DNA of 64,000 nucleotides from Thalassotalea marina (GTDB taxonomy: Bacteria > Pseudomonadota > Gammaproteobacteria > Enterobacterales > Alteromonadaceae). Made by a program: the position numbers and the translations under genes. Positions 43,865-53,174 of this stretch are shown here, piece after piece. The stretch spans positions 237,179 to 301,178 of the forward strand of contig NZ_BNCK01000007.1 in NCBI RefSeq assembly GCF_014656435.1, written 5' to 3'. How positions within the stretch are numbered: position 1 is the first letter of the stretch; each line of letters starts with the position of its first letter. Below the pieces are notes generated by a model, which saw only the letters and a list, made by a program, of their open reading frames with translations, had not been told where the DNA came from and searched no databases.

Positions 43865-45388
43865 TTATAGAGCTCGTTGTAAACGCAATTCATTGGACAT
43901 TTGCGCCATTAAGGTTTTGTTTAACGGGTAAAATAACATCAAAAATGCGCCTGCAAAGGCAAAACTTGCGGGGATCCAACTCATTAACAACTGCATGCCG
44001 GGCAAAGCGCCTTCAATTGTAGATTGCTCCAAACCGTTGTAGCCATAGTCAGCTAATACAACCAACACTAAAGCACCAGCAAAGCCACTTCCTGTTTTTT
44101 GCACAAAAGTACCTGCCGCATAAGTCAACCCGGTTGCTCTGCGTTGATTTTTCCATTCTGAATAATCGGCCGCATCTCCTAACATAGTAAAAAACAGCGT
44201 TGGCATCATTGCGGCAAAAAACTCAGCAACGCCACCAAGCAAGAAAACCCAGCTCACTTGGTCTTGTGGTATCCAATAAAGAGCCCCCGTAAACAATCCG
44301 CTCAGCATTAATGCTGTAATAAATAACGCCCGTTTTCCTATTTTTTCTGCCAACCAACTGGTGCTTAGCGCCCCAAGAATAGAGACGACAAGTAACAGCA
44401 CAAAGTATTGACCTACCAAGAGTTCATCAGCGATGTAATATTTAAAATAATAAGCTATCACGCCATACTTAATACCGTTAAACATCATGGTTAAAAACCC
44501 CATGGCGAGCAAGATTAACCAAGGGCTGTTACGAATTAAATCAACTATATCTTGTTGAGTACTGGTCAATTGTGCATTAGGTTTGCTAACCAGTTTTTTA
44601 CTTTTTAATACCAGCAACAACATAACAACGATGCAAAAACTTGCTGAATACCAATCTCGATAATAAAAAAACAGCGACACAGCGAATAGTGGCAATATGA
44701 TAGTTGGTAAACTTTTACCTAAATCCCATAGTTCTGTTTTTAAGTGTTGGTTTTTATATTGCGGCGTTGTAACTCTTTCTTGGGTACTAATAAACGTGAT
44801 GATCATCATCACGATAAGTAAACTGGCAAAAACATACATGGCCCATTGATAACCTTTTGCATCATCGCCTTGACCAAAGTAAGCCACCAAATCAGGTAAG
44901 AACCCCATCACCAATAATCCGCCAGCAAAGGCTCCTGCGAGACGATAGCCTGATAAATTTGTACGCTCTGTATCTGATGTTGTCATAACGCCCATCAGTG
45001 CAGAATAAGGTACATTGTTAATGGTGTAGGCGAGTGTTAACCCAAGGTAAGTAATATAAGCGTAAATGAGTTTGCCATTGTCCGATAAATTAGGCGTAGT
45101 AAAACAAAGCACCATAAATAAACCTAACAAGGGTGCAGACCAAAGCACCCATGGCCGGTATTTACCCCATGGTGTTTGAGTACGATCGGCAATCATGCCC
45201 ATAATGATGTCCGTGATACCATCAGATAATCGCACCACCAAAAATAAAACAGCCGCGGCCGCTGCGCTAATACCAAAGGTGTCGGTATAAAAAACGGCAA
45301 GGTAAGCAAGTGCACCACGCCAAACAAAATTGGCAGCAGCATCTCCCATGGCATATCCAATTTTTTCTTTAACCGATAGTACCGGCAT
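43865..45388 (-). CDS. GPH-family sugar:cation symporter (MFS)
   Basis: A 507-residue inner-membrane transporter with about 12 TM segments. The family hallmark is RLSDGITDIIMGMIADRTQTPWGKYRPW. It should take up a beta-glucoside or oligosaccharide with Na+ or H+. ATG 45388 has AAGAAGGG 8 bases upstream and fits the family N-terminus (MPVLSVKEKIGYAMGD). The gene starts 13 bases after the GH1 stop, so they form an operon. Confidence 0.9.
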   Translation of the reverse strand: MPVLSVKEKIGYAMGDAAANFVWRGALAYLAVFYTDTFGISAAAAAVLFLVVRLSDGITDIIMGMIADRTQTPWGKYRPWVLWSAPLLGLFMVLCFTTPNLSDNGKLIYAYITYLGLTLAYTINNVPYSALMGVMTTSDTERTNLSGYRLAGAFAGGLLVMGFLPDLVAYFGQGDDAKGYQWAMYVFASLLIVMMIITFISTQERVTTPQYKNQHLKTELWDLGKSLPTIILPLFAVSLFFYYRDWYSASFCIVVMLLLVLKSKKLVSKPNAQLTSTQQDIVDLIRNSPWLILLAMGFLTMMFNGIKYGVIAYYFKYYIADELLVGQYFVLLLVVSILGALSTSWLAEKIGKRALFITALMLSGLFTGALYWIPQDQVSWVFLLGGVAEFFAAMMPTLFFTMLGDAADYSEWKNQRRATGLTYAAGTFVQKTGSGFAGALVLVVLADYGYNGLEQSTIEGALPGMQLLMSWIPASFAFAGAFLMLFYPLNKTLMAQMSNELRLQRAL

Positions 45389-45401
45389 TGCCGAACCCTT
45401 C

Positions 45402-46736
45402 TTAGCTTTTACTTTCTTCGATAAAGCGCTTAAATGCTTGACCACTTTGCTTTACAGTACGTTGTTGCGTAGCATAGTCAACATAAACAATACCAAAACG
45501 TTTGCTATAGCCTTCTGCCCATTCAAAGTTGTCCATTAAACTCCAAGCAAAATACCCTTTTACATTTACGCCCTGCACCATGGCTTTATCAATAGCGAGT
45601 AAGTGTTGCTGATAATAATCAATCCGCTTAATATCATTTACTTCTCCTTGCTCGATGCAATCGTCAAAAGCAGCACCATTTTCTGTGATATAAATGTCAG
45701 GTAACTCATATCGTTGCTGCAGCTCAAGCAATAAATCAGTAAAGGCTTGAGGATAAATTTCCCAGCCAATATCAGTACGTTTAACATTAGATAAAGACAC
45801 TTCTTTGAAGAATTGCTCCTTATCAGCTTGATAGACAGCACGAGTATAAAAATTTACCCCTAAAAACCCCATCGGTTGGTGAATTATTTCCATATCTCCA
45901 GGCAATACATCTGGCCTTTCATCTAAAGGAAGCTGATAAATAAACGGCGGATATTCGCCGCTCAAGACGGGGCTTGCATACCAATAATTGTGGTAATCAT
46001 TGGCTGCAATGGTGGCAAGTTTGTCAGCTGAAGAATCAGACAGTGCATAACCAGGAGTAAAGTTTAAAACAATACCATTAAGTGTTTTGGGGCTTCTTTG
46101 ATTAAGCACTTGCATAGCCAATCCATGGGCGAGTAATAAATGATGTGCTGCTTGACGACCGTTTTTGCGTCCTGTCTTGCCAGGCGCATGAATTCCAATC
46201 TCGTATCCTAAATATGCACTACAAAAAGGTTCATTTAATGTCGCATACGCATAAACCCGGTCTCCAAAAGTTTCAACCACTTGCTCCACATATTCTTGAA
46301 ACTTAAAAGCAGTATTACGGTTTAACCAGCCACCTTTATCTTCAAGGTGTTGTGGTAAATCCCAGTGATACAAGGTAACAAACACTTTAATGTTTTTGGC
46401 ATTGAGCGCATCGAGTATCTGAAGATAAAACTGCATACCCTCAGTGTTTACGGAACCGTCTACATTTATCACACGAGGCCACGATATAGAAAGTCGATAT
46501 GCATCAACACCTAAGTTTGCAATTAATTCGATATCTGACTGCCATAAGTTGACATGATCACACGCCACATCGCCATTAGTTCCATCCGCGATATTTCCTT
46601 GTACTTGGCAAAAAGTATCCCAAATACAAGGTAATCGCTGAGCGCGAGCACCTTCAATCTGAAAAGAAGCCGTAGCGACACCAAATACAAAGTCGCGATG
46701 TCGCATACTAGAGCCCTGTGGAAGTTGTAATATCAT
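45402..46736 (-). CDS. GH1 family beta-glucosidase
   Basis: A 444-residue cytoplasmic glycosidase. N-terminal FVFGVATASFQIEGA, acid/base Glu in ATLNEPFCSAYLG, nucleophile Glu in YITENGAAFDD and a C-terminal YFAWSLMDNFEWAEGYSKRFG, all standard for GH1. It likely hydrolyses cellobiose or laminaribiose-type sugars taken up by the neighbouring symporter. ATG 46736 is chosen over 46775 on family fit and AGG upstream. A LacI-type operator lies 51 bases before this start. Confidence 0.92.
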   Translation of the reverse strand: MILQLPQGSSMRHRDFVFGVATASFQIEGARAQRLPCIWDTFCQVQGNIADGTNGDVACDHVNLWQSDIELIANLGVDAYRLSISWPRVINVDGSVNTEGMQFYLQILDALNAKNIKVFVTLYHWDLPQHLEDKGGWLNRNTAFKFQEYVEQVVETFGDRVYAYATLNEPFCSAYLGYEIGIHAPGKTGRKNGRQAAHHLLLAHGLAMQVLNQRSPKTLNGIVLNFTPGYALSDSSADKLATIAANDYHNYWYASPVLSGEYPPFIYQLPLDERPDVLPGDMEIIHQPMGFLGVNFYTRAVYQADKEQFFKEVSLSNVKRTDIGWEIYPQAFTDLLLELQQRYELPDIYITENGAAFDDCIEQGEVNDIKRIDYYQQHLLAIDKAMVQGVNVKGYFAWSLMDNFEWAEGYSKRFGIVYVDYATQQRTVKQSGQAFKRFIEESKS

Positions 46737-46786
46737 GGCATATACCTGTTTAATACATTGTAAGTACACCTTCATTCGATCAGTAA

Positions 46787-46800
46787 TGAAAGCGCTTCCA
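46787..46800. promoter_or_regulatory. LacI-family operator upstream of GH1 gene
   Basis: TGAAAGCGCTTCCA is a near-perfect palindrome with the central CG typical of LacI/GalR family sites. Confidence 0.75.
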
Positions 46801-46830
46801 ATAACTCTAGGTGTTATTTAAATAATAAGC

Positions 46831-46860
46831 AATAAACCGCACTAACTAGCGCAGTTTATT
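46831..46860 (-). terminator. Possible terminator after GGDEF/EAL gene
   Basis: AATAAACCGC/GCAGTTTATT arms (one G-T pair on the minus strand) with a ten-base loop, 50 bases past the stop. The T-tract is interrupted. Confidence 0.4.
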
Positions 46861-46910
46861 CAATGAAAAGTTGGTCTATTCTGATTGATGTGGTGTCGGT
46901 AGGCCTGTGC

Positions 46911-49082
46911 TTATTCAGCCGAGACACAGGGGACATTTAGCATGGAAAAATTATCAATAAATGCTGGAATATCAGATGCCGCAATGGGTTTTGAATAATA
47001 AAATCCTTGGATATAATCACAACCCAATTGTTGCAACTGCTCCACTTGCTCTATGGTTTCAACGCCTTCTGCTACCACTTTTTTACCTAACGATTTGGTC
47101 ATGGCAATAATGGTTGATACTAAAATTTTATCATCAGGGTTTTCTGACATATCAGTAATAAATGAACGGTCAATCTTGATATAGTCAAGTGGAATACGTC
47201 TAATGTAAGCCAGTGAAGAATAACCTGTACCAAAATCATCTAGAGCGATAGTAGCGCCTGCTGCCCGCAGATTATTAAATAACACTTCACTATTGCGTTT
47301 ATCGGGGGCTAACGCACTTTCAGTCAATTCAAAACAGATATCAGCCGGTGACAGACCATACATATCTATCATTAACAACCATTCATCGTTTTCATTGGCG
47401 CTTAGAGGGATTTCATTCACCGAGCGGTTAACATTAAAAACAATGTCTTGGTATCCTTTGGCTTTCAGTTTTTTCAACTGTCGACATGCTTCAGACAAAA
47501 CAAATTCACCAAGAGGTTTTATCAAGGAAAACTGCTCAGCCAGTGGAATAAATTCCGCAGGTGAAATCCATTGTTCCCCATGTTGCCAACGCACCAGAGC
47601 TTCAAACTTTGTCACTTTGTTTTCGGCTAATGAAACTATAGGCTGAAAAGCTAATGATAGTTGACGATGTTTAATAGCATACGCAAGATCTGCTTTCATT
47701 TTCAGTTGGTAACGAATTGCGTTGTCTAATTCCTGCGTGTAATAACTATAGGAACTTCTACCCAAAGATTTTGCGTGATACATAGCGCGTTCCGCTTTTT
47801 TCAATACCGTACCAGCACTGTCTTCATCGGTAGAAAATGGCACAACACCAATACTAAGCGTGCAATTAAGCATAACGTCGTTAATGTAAAATGGCTTACT
47901 GAAACTAATTAATATTCGTGTGATTAAATCATTAACAGCATCTTCCGATATCACAGCATTTACTAATATCGCAAAACCATCACCTGAAACCCGCGCCAGC
48001 AGATCATTTTCCTCAAGCAAGTCGTTAAGACGTTCAGCCACTTTTTTTAGTAATTCATCACCTGCATCATGACCGTAAACGTCGTTGATCTCTTGAAACA
48101 AATCGAGATCCATAAACAATAATGCTGATTGGAACTGTGCAACAGATTTGGCATGAATAGTTGTCGTCAACTTATCCATAAAATAGAAACGATTAGCGAC
48201 CCCTGTTAACAGATCAAAATTAGCTTGGCGGTAAATTTTTTCTTCTGCCGCTTTACGTTTAGAAATATCGAAAAAGAAAGCGACATAATGACTGATATTT
48301 TGATCTTCATCTCGAATGGTATTAATTGAGAGCCACTCAGGGAAAGACTTGCCATTTTTTTTGCGATTAACAAGTTCGCCAGTCCAAGAGCCTTTGGTAT
48401 GCAAATCTGCCCACATTTTTTGATAAAAGCTAATATGTTCACGCTTCGCACTCAAAACACTTGGGTTTTTGCCTCGCACATCTGAAAAATTGTAACCTGT
48501 GATATGAGTAAAAGCGCGATTAACACTAATGATTTTATTGTCTTTATCGCAAATTAAGATCGCTTCTTTGCTTTTTTCAATAATTTCATTACGTGTTCTT
48601 AATTCATTTAACACTTGCTGCTTTTCTAACTCTTTATTAATCAAGCCACTGAATAATAAAAACAAGGATGTAGCTTCTTGTTTATTGGTGATCGGGGAAC
48701 AATAAAGCGCAACCAAAATAGCATGTGCACGGTTATCGTGATCGACTAGCGGAATACCTACATATCCCTCTACTTGCATGTCCGCTAATAACTTATCATC
48801 AGGATAGGCCTGTTGAATATCTTTTGGGTAACTACAGACTTGCCCTGTACCCACAACTTCACAAGGAGTTGACTTTAACGCGTAGGTAAAATTATCAAGC
48901 ACCTGTGTTTGCGTGACTAATGATAACGTTGTGGCTTCAGTGTGATACTTGTCTAGCTTGGCAATAAAAACGTAGTCGGCCTTTATCGCTTGCGCCAATG
49001 ACAAACAAATAACTTCAATATAATTGGTTGAACTAGAGTTCGATAAATTACTTATGATGGATTTAACTTTCTCTTCAACCAT
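46911..49082 (-). CDS. GAF-PAS-GGDEF-EAL c-di-GMP signalling protein
   Basis: A 723-residue soluble protein in domain order GAF (about 20-160), PAS (about 165-290), GGDEF (about 295-455), EAL (about 470-715). The GGDEF motif is SGDGF (ARVSGDGFAILVN), degenerate at the first and fourth positions. The EAL domain retains EALVRW, FELTES, DDFGTGYSSL, KIDRSFI and AEGVET, so c-di-GMP phosphodiesterase activity is likely, with the GGDEF part perhaps regulatory. Monocistronic. Confidence 0.88.
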   Translation of the reverse strand: MVEEKVKSIISNLSNSSSTNYIEVICLSLAQAIKADYVFIAKLDKYHTEATTLSLVTQTQVLDNFTYALKSTPCEVVGTGQVCSYPKDIQQAYPDDKLLADMQVEGYVGIPLVDHDNRAHAILVALYCSPITNKQEATSLFLLFSGLINKELEKQQVLNELRTRNEIIEKSKEAILICDKDNKIISVNRAFTHITGYNFSDVRGKNPSVLSAKREHISFYQKMWADLHTKGSWTGELVNRKKNGKSFPEWLSINTIRDEDQNISHYVAFFFDISKRKAAEEKIYRQANFDLLTGVANRFYFMDKLTTTIHAKSVAQFQSALLFMDLDLFQEINDVYGHDAGDELLKKVAERLNDLLEENDLLARVSGDGFAILVNAVISEDAVNDLITRILISFSKPFYINDVMLNCTLSIGVVPFSTDEDSAGTVLKKAERAMYHAKSLGRSSYSYYTQELDNAIRYQLKMKADLAYAIKHRQLSLAFQPIVSLAENKVTKFEALVRWQHGEQWISPAEFIPLAEQFSLIKPLGEFVLSEACRQLKKLKAKGYQDIVFNVNRSVNEIPLSANENDEWLLMIDMYGLSPADICFELTESALAPDKRNSEVLFNNLRAAGATIALDDFGTGYSSLAYIRRIPLDYIKIDRSFITDMSENPDDKILVSTIIAMTKSLGKKVVAEGVETIEQVEQLQQLGCDYIQGFYYSKPIAASDIPAFIDNFSMLNVPCVSAE

Positions 49083-49225
49083 AAAAGTGCCCGAAGTGTT
49101 TATTCAATAAAAGGTTTCGATTATCGCTTAGCCAGCGATTTAAAAACAATGCGCTGGATCAATAAAGGCTAAATACTATAAATTACCAAGGCCTTAATTT
49201 GTAAGCAAAGGTAAATAAACTTTAT

Positions 49226-49975
49226 TTAGCTTTCACCTTGGCTAGAACCACCTGCTGATGGAGCATGTTGTAAAATACGATCGGCTAAGCGCGAAAATGG
49301 CAAACTTTGAATCCATACCTTGCCATGGCCTCGTAATGTCGCCAAAAACAACCCCTCACCACCAAAAAACATGCTTTTCAAGCCAGATGACATTTCTATG
49401 CTGTATTCAATGCCATCACTAAAGGCCACCAAACAGCCAGTATCTAAGCGCAGTGTTTCGCCAGTTAACTGCTTTTCGATTACAGTGCCGCCTGCATGAA
49501 CAAACGCCATGCCATCACCAGATAGGTATTGCAAAATAAAGCCTTCGCCACCAAAAAAACCACTACCTAAACGCCTATTAAAAGCAATATCCACTTTAGT
49601 GCCTAACGCTGCGCACAAAAAAGCATCTTTTTGACAAGTAATGCTGCCGCCATGTTGAGCTAAGTCGATAGGAACAATTGAACCTGGATATGGCGCAGCA
49701 AAAGCAACTCGACTTTTACCAAGCTTGTGACTGGTAAAATGAGTCATAAACACTGATTCGCCTGTTAACATACGCTTGCCCGCAGAGAATAACTTACCCA
49801 TTAAACTTTGATTAGCGTTTGAACCATCGCCCATTTTTGTTTCAAACTCAATGCCCTCTTCCATGTAATTCATGGCGCCTGCTTCTGCGATTACCGTTTC
49901 ACCTTGGTCTAACTCAATTTCAACCATCTGCATCGAGTGGCCAATAATTTGATAATCAATTTCGTGACTGCGCAT
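49226..49975 (-). CDS. AIM24/TIGR00266 family protein
   Basis: A 249-residue protein of the AIM24 (TIGR00266) family: [43 protein letters not shown] and the repeated [24 protein letters not shown] and [24 protein letters not shown]. It folds as a beta-barrel trimer; the function of bacterial members is not established. Single gene; the 200-base gap to dsbA contains both promoters. Confidence 0.88.
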   Translation of the reverse strand: MRSHEIDYQIIGHSMQMVEIELDQGETVIAEAGAMNYMEEGIEFETKMGDGSNANQSLMGKLFSAGKRMLTGESVFMTHFTSHKLGKSRVAFAAPYPGSIVPIDLAQHGGSITCQKDAFLCAALGTKVDIAFNRRLGSGFFGGEGFILQYLSGDGMAFVHAGGTVIEKQLTGETLRLDTGCLVAFSDGIEYSIEMSSGLKSMFFGGEGLFLATLRGHGKVWIQSLPFSRLADRILQHAPSAGGSSQGES

Positions 49976-50176
49976 AACCCATCCTTATCTTTGATGCTGT
50001 CGATGTTTACTTAATAAAATAACAATAAACATAAATTTTTACAGGTTTTCGTTAAACAAAATGACAAAGTCACGGTCTATTAAGCTCAGATTAATCTGAT
50101 TACTGCCATATTGTTCACAGAAGTGAATGTGGTAATATTCTTTTCGCTATTAAATGAATAATAAGAGAACTGACCG

Positions 50177-50809
50177 ATGAAAAAATTATTAGTTGCCCTA
50201 CTGGCAATTGTAGCTATACCTTTTGCAGCACAAGCGGCTAAATATGAAGAAGGTAAGCACTACAAAGTGATTCCTGGACAGCCAACAAATAAACCAGAGG
50301 TAAGAGAGTACTTTTCTTATTACTGCCCCGCTTGTCGAGGTTTTGAAGCATATTTACCTGAAATTGAAAAAACATTTCCTGACGGCGTAACTTTGAAAAA
50401 AACTCACGTCGATTTCATGCCTGCCGCTAGTTCAGAAACACAATTTATGTTGAGCCAAGGTATGGTAATTGCTGAACAAGTAGGTATCGCCAAAGCATAC
50501 AACAGTAAAGCGTTTGCTTACTTACAAACTGAGCGCAAATCTATTACCAGTGTGGACGATGTGAAAAAGATATTTGTTGCTGCTGGCGGTGATGCAAAAG
50601 ATTTTGAAAAGGGACTTAAAAGCTTTTCATTAATGAGCAAAGTTAAGCGAGACAAGAAAATGCAAGATAAACTATCAGCAGGCCGTTTTGTTGGTAGCGT
50701 ACCAGCGTTTGTGGTTAATGGTAAATACGCAATCAATGCTCGAGAACTAGATGGAAATAATTTAATAGAAGATTACAAAAACATCATTGAGTATTTATTG
50801 AAAAAATAG
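50177..50809 (+). CDS. dsbA: Thiol:disulfide interchange protein DsbA
   Basis: A 210-residue periplasmic oxidoreductase, with signal peptide ending FAAQA (residue 20). The active site is Cys50-Pro-Ala-Cys53 (YYCPACRGFE), unlike the CPHC of E. coli DsbA. The cis-Pro region is GSVPAFVVNGKY. It introduces disulfides into secreted proteins; DsbB, its reoxidant, is not here. An AGAGA ribosome site precedes, and a terminator follows. Confidence 0.9.
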   Translation: MKKLLVALLAIVAIPFAAQAAKYEEGKHYKVIPGQPTNKPEVREYFSYYCPACRGFEAYLPEIEKTFPDGVTLKKTHVDFMPAASSETQFMLSQGMVIAEQVGIAKAYNSKAFAYLQTERKSITSVDDVKKIFVAAGGDAKDFEKGLKSFSLMSKVKRDKKMQDKLSAGRFVGSVPAFVVNGKYAINARELDGNNLIEDYKNIIEYLLKK

Positions 50810-50837
50810 AAATACATAGCTTAATTGTTTATCAAAG

Positions 50838-50866
50838 AACGCTAGCATTTGCTGGCGTTTTTTTAT
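50838..50866 (+). terminator. Rho-independent terminator after dsbA
   Basis: AACGCTAGC/GCTGGCGTT stem (one G-T pair) and a seven-T run. Confidence 0.85.
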
Positions 50867-50927
50867 TTTCTAAGTTTTATTCATCTATAATTAACTCTAG
50901 TTGCTCAAATTAAGTAGTGGGTTCTCT

Positions 50928-51728
50928 ATGTGGCGTGTTTGTCTGTTTTGCATTTGTCTGTACAGCAGTGTTTTTGTACAAGCCAATTCCATCAACCAGC
51001 TAGGCGAATGCGCAAAACCACTCAAATTATCATTAACAACCGATTGGTTCCCTTACGTTAATCGCATAGACCAAAACACGACAACTGGTGTTGATGTTGA
51101 GTTATTAAAAGCCACATTGGCGAACATGGGTTGTCAGCTAGAAATTGTGCACTTTCCTGAACGTAGGACTTTATTTGAGTTAACTGGTGGCTATTTTGAT
51201 ATAGGATTAGGTGCCAGTAGAACGGCAAAACGAGAAAAGTCCTTCCACTACTCTATTCCCTATCGCGTCGAGCATAACCGATTCGCATACCGAGCAGACG
51301 ATCTACAAGTTGCTCAGACTAATTCTTTAGCTGAGCTGATAAAGTCCAATAAAGCCATTGGTATTAACCTAGCAGGTTGGTATGGAGATGAATTAGAACA
51401 AGCTAAACGCGATTATAATGGCTTTGTCTTTTCCGATACCGCAGTTAAACGTCTTAAAATGCTACAATTGAATCGGGTGGACCTAGTGATTGATGACGAC
51501 GTTGTGTTATGCAGTGTCATTCATAAAGAACAATTTAAACACCTTGTGCTTCACCCCTTATTGTTATCAAAAGCCGATATTCATTTTATTTTTAATAAAC
51601 AATCTGTTTCGCACGAATTTGTCGCTTACTTTAATCAGGCTCTCGCTGAAACCTTAGCCGATGGAGAACTAACGGGTTTATTTAATAGTTATGTTGATCC
51701 TGGGTGCCTACCAGAAAATATCGACTAG
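50928..51728 (+). CDS. Periplasmic solute-binding protein, SBP_bac_3-like
   Basis: A 266-residue exported protein with a signal peptide (WRVCLFCICLYSSVFVQA) and family 3 solute-binding fold: LKLSLTTDWFPYVNRIDQNTTTGVDVELLKATLANMGC and FDIGLGASRTAKREKSFHYSIPY. No permease or ATPase is adjacent, so it may be an orphan binding protein or a sensor partner. It ends 190 bases before module 2. Ligand unknown, amino-acid-like compounds being the family norm. Confidence 0.82.
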   Translation: MWRVCLFCICLYSSVFVQANSINQLGECAKPLKLSLTTDWFPYVNRIDQNTTTGVDVELLKATLANMGCQLEIVHFPERRTLFELTGGYFDIGLGASRTAKREKSFHYSIPYRVEHNRFAYRADDLQVAQTNSLAELIKSNKAIGINLAGWYGDELEQAKRDYNGFVFSDTAVKRLKMLQLNRVDLVIDDDVVLCSVIHKEQFKHLVLHPLLLSKADIHFIFNKQSVSHEFVAYFNQALAETLADGELTGLFNSYVDPGCLPENID

Positions 51729-51765
51729 TTTCATCATGCCAAACTAGCTGATTTGAATAACTCCA

Positions 51766-51802
51766 TGTTCGATTTTGTTACTCTCATTACTAAAAGCGAA
51801 CA
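51766..51802. promoter_or_regulatory. Inverted repeat, candidate enhancer for module 2
   Basis: TGTTCGATTTT (51766-51776) and AAAAGCGAACA (51792-51802) are inverted with one mismatch, about 26 bp centre to centre and 65-100 bp before the putative -24 box, the usual place for NtrC-type binding. Confidence 0.4.
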
Positions 51803-51865
51803 AATATCTTTCCTACACCATAAAACAAAACCGATAAACACCTGAATATATTAAATATTTTCTTT

Positions 51866-51881
51866 TGGCATAAATATTTCA
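51866..51881 (+). promoter_or_regulatory. Weak sigma-54-like promoter of module 2 exporter
   Basis: TGGCATAAATATTTCA: -24 GG intact, with the same upstream ATTTTCTTT as module 1, but -12 GC has become TC. ATG 51920 follows about 27 bases after the expected start site. Confidence 0.4.
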
Positions 51882-51919
51882 TTTACATCGCCAAGTTACT
51901 ATTTTCACTATTGGGTCAG

Positions 51920-53158
51920 ATGGAAATTACATTAAAAAAGTCACGTTTTAACAACAAGTGGTTCGGCGCGGGTGTATTTATCACACTTTTATTGTTTGCT
52001 GGTGTTGCTGCAAGCACTAAAACAACTAAATCTATCGATATTAATACCTTGTCTTTTCGACAGGTAAAAGCGGGGCCACTCGATATTTATACGCAAGCTT
52101 TTGGCGAGTTTGCTTCAGCCAAAGAACGATTGTTAACCGCGCCCGCATATGGAAAAGTCTCTGAGATTTTAGTCAGGCCTGGTGCTATCGTATCACCAGA
52201 TACGGTGATCTTAACATTAGCTAACCCAGAGTTAGAGCAACAAGTAAGTGAAGCGCAAGGCCAATTAGCTCAGCAAAAAGCGCAACGTGAAGCATTTAAA
52301 TACGAACAGCAAAATGAAAGATTAAATTATCAAGGCAGAATTGCCGACATCAAAGCAAATATTGAAAAGTATGACTTGGAACTCTCGGTAAACCAAAGCT
52401 TATTAACCTTAGGTGTCGCTTCGAAAATCGAATTACAACGCGCTACGTTAAACCTTAAACAGGAAAAAAAGCGTTTAGAGTTTGAACAAGAAAAATATGC
52501 CCAATTTGTTGAAATGCAGGGGTTTCAGCTCACTCAACGTGACATCATTATTGAGCAACAACAAAAACAAGTAAGCATGTTAGAGCAACGTTTAGCAAAT
52601 ATGCATGTTACTGCCGGTATTCAAGGCACTTTGCAGTCGCTAAATGTAGCGTTGGGCGAGTCGATAAACCAAGGCCACTCCATTGCCAAAGTTGGCAGCG
52701 ACAAAGAACTTATCGCTCGTTTACGTTTACCCCAACATTTAGCTGATCAAATCGATATCCACGCTCCAGTTATCATTGATAGCCAAAAGGGAAAGGTCAC
52801 GGCCAAAATTATCCGTATAGAAAGTGTTGTATCCAATGGTGCCGTTATGGCAGAGGCAGAAATTACCGGACCATTAACCAGCAATGCTCGCCCTTCTTTA
52901 GCCATTTCAGCGCAAGTGTTTGTTAGGCATGAACAAAACGCCAGTTACATTGCACAAGCACCAGGGCTTAGGCCAAGAAGTAAGCAGCAACTATTTGTCA
53001 AAAACGAACAAAATATTTTACGCCAGCAGGAAGTAATGTTTGGCGAGCTAACTCAACAAAAGCTTTTGATCACGTCAGGTTTAAAAACCAATGATCAGAT
53101 TGTTAGCTCTGATATGAGCGAATATAAACACTATTCAACATTAGAATTAACCCAATAA
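51920..53158 (+). CDS. HlyD/MacA-like membrane fusion protein (module 2)
   Basis: A 412-residue paralogue of the module 1 adaptor: one N-terminal TM (about 14-32), lipoyl half KVSEILVRPGAIVSPDTVILTLANPEL, Gln-rich coiled coil (about 110-225) and second lipoyl half GIQGTLQSLNVALGESINQGHSIA. It likely connects the inner-membrane exporter to a TolC-type channel. ATG 51920 is used in place of an in-frame TTG at 51911. The ATPase gene starts 16 bases downstream. Confidence 0.87.
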   Translation: MEITLKKSRFNNKWFGAGVFITLLLFAGVAASTKTTKSIDINTLSFRQVKAGPLDIYTQAFGEFASAKERLLTAPAYGKVSEILVRPGAIVSPDTVILTLANPELEQQVSEAQGQLAQQKAQREAFKYEQQNERLNYQGRIADIKANIEKYDLELSVNQSLLTLGVASKIELQRATLNLKQEKKRLEFEQEKYAQFVEMQGFQLTQRDIIIEQQQKQVSMLEQRLANMHVTAGIQGTLQSLNVALGESINQGHSIAKVGSDKELIARLRLPQHLADQIDIHAPVIIDSQKGKVTAKIIRIESVVSNGAVMAEAEITGPLTSNARPSLAISAQVFVRHEQNASYIAQAPGLRPRSKQQLFVKNEQNILRQQEVMFGELTQQKLLITSGLKTNDQIVSSDMSEYKHYSTLELTQ

Positions 53159-53174
53159 GTGCTGAGGAATAATA

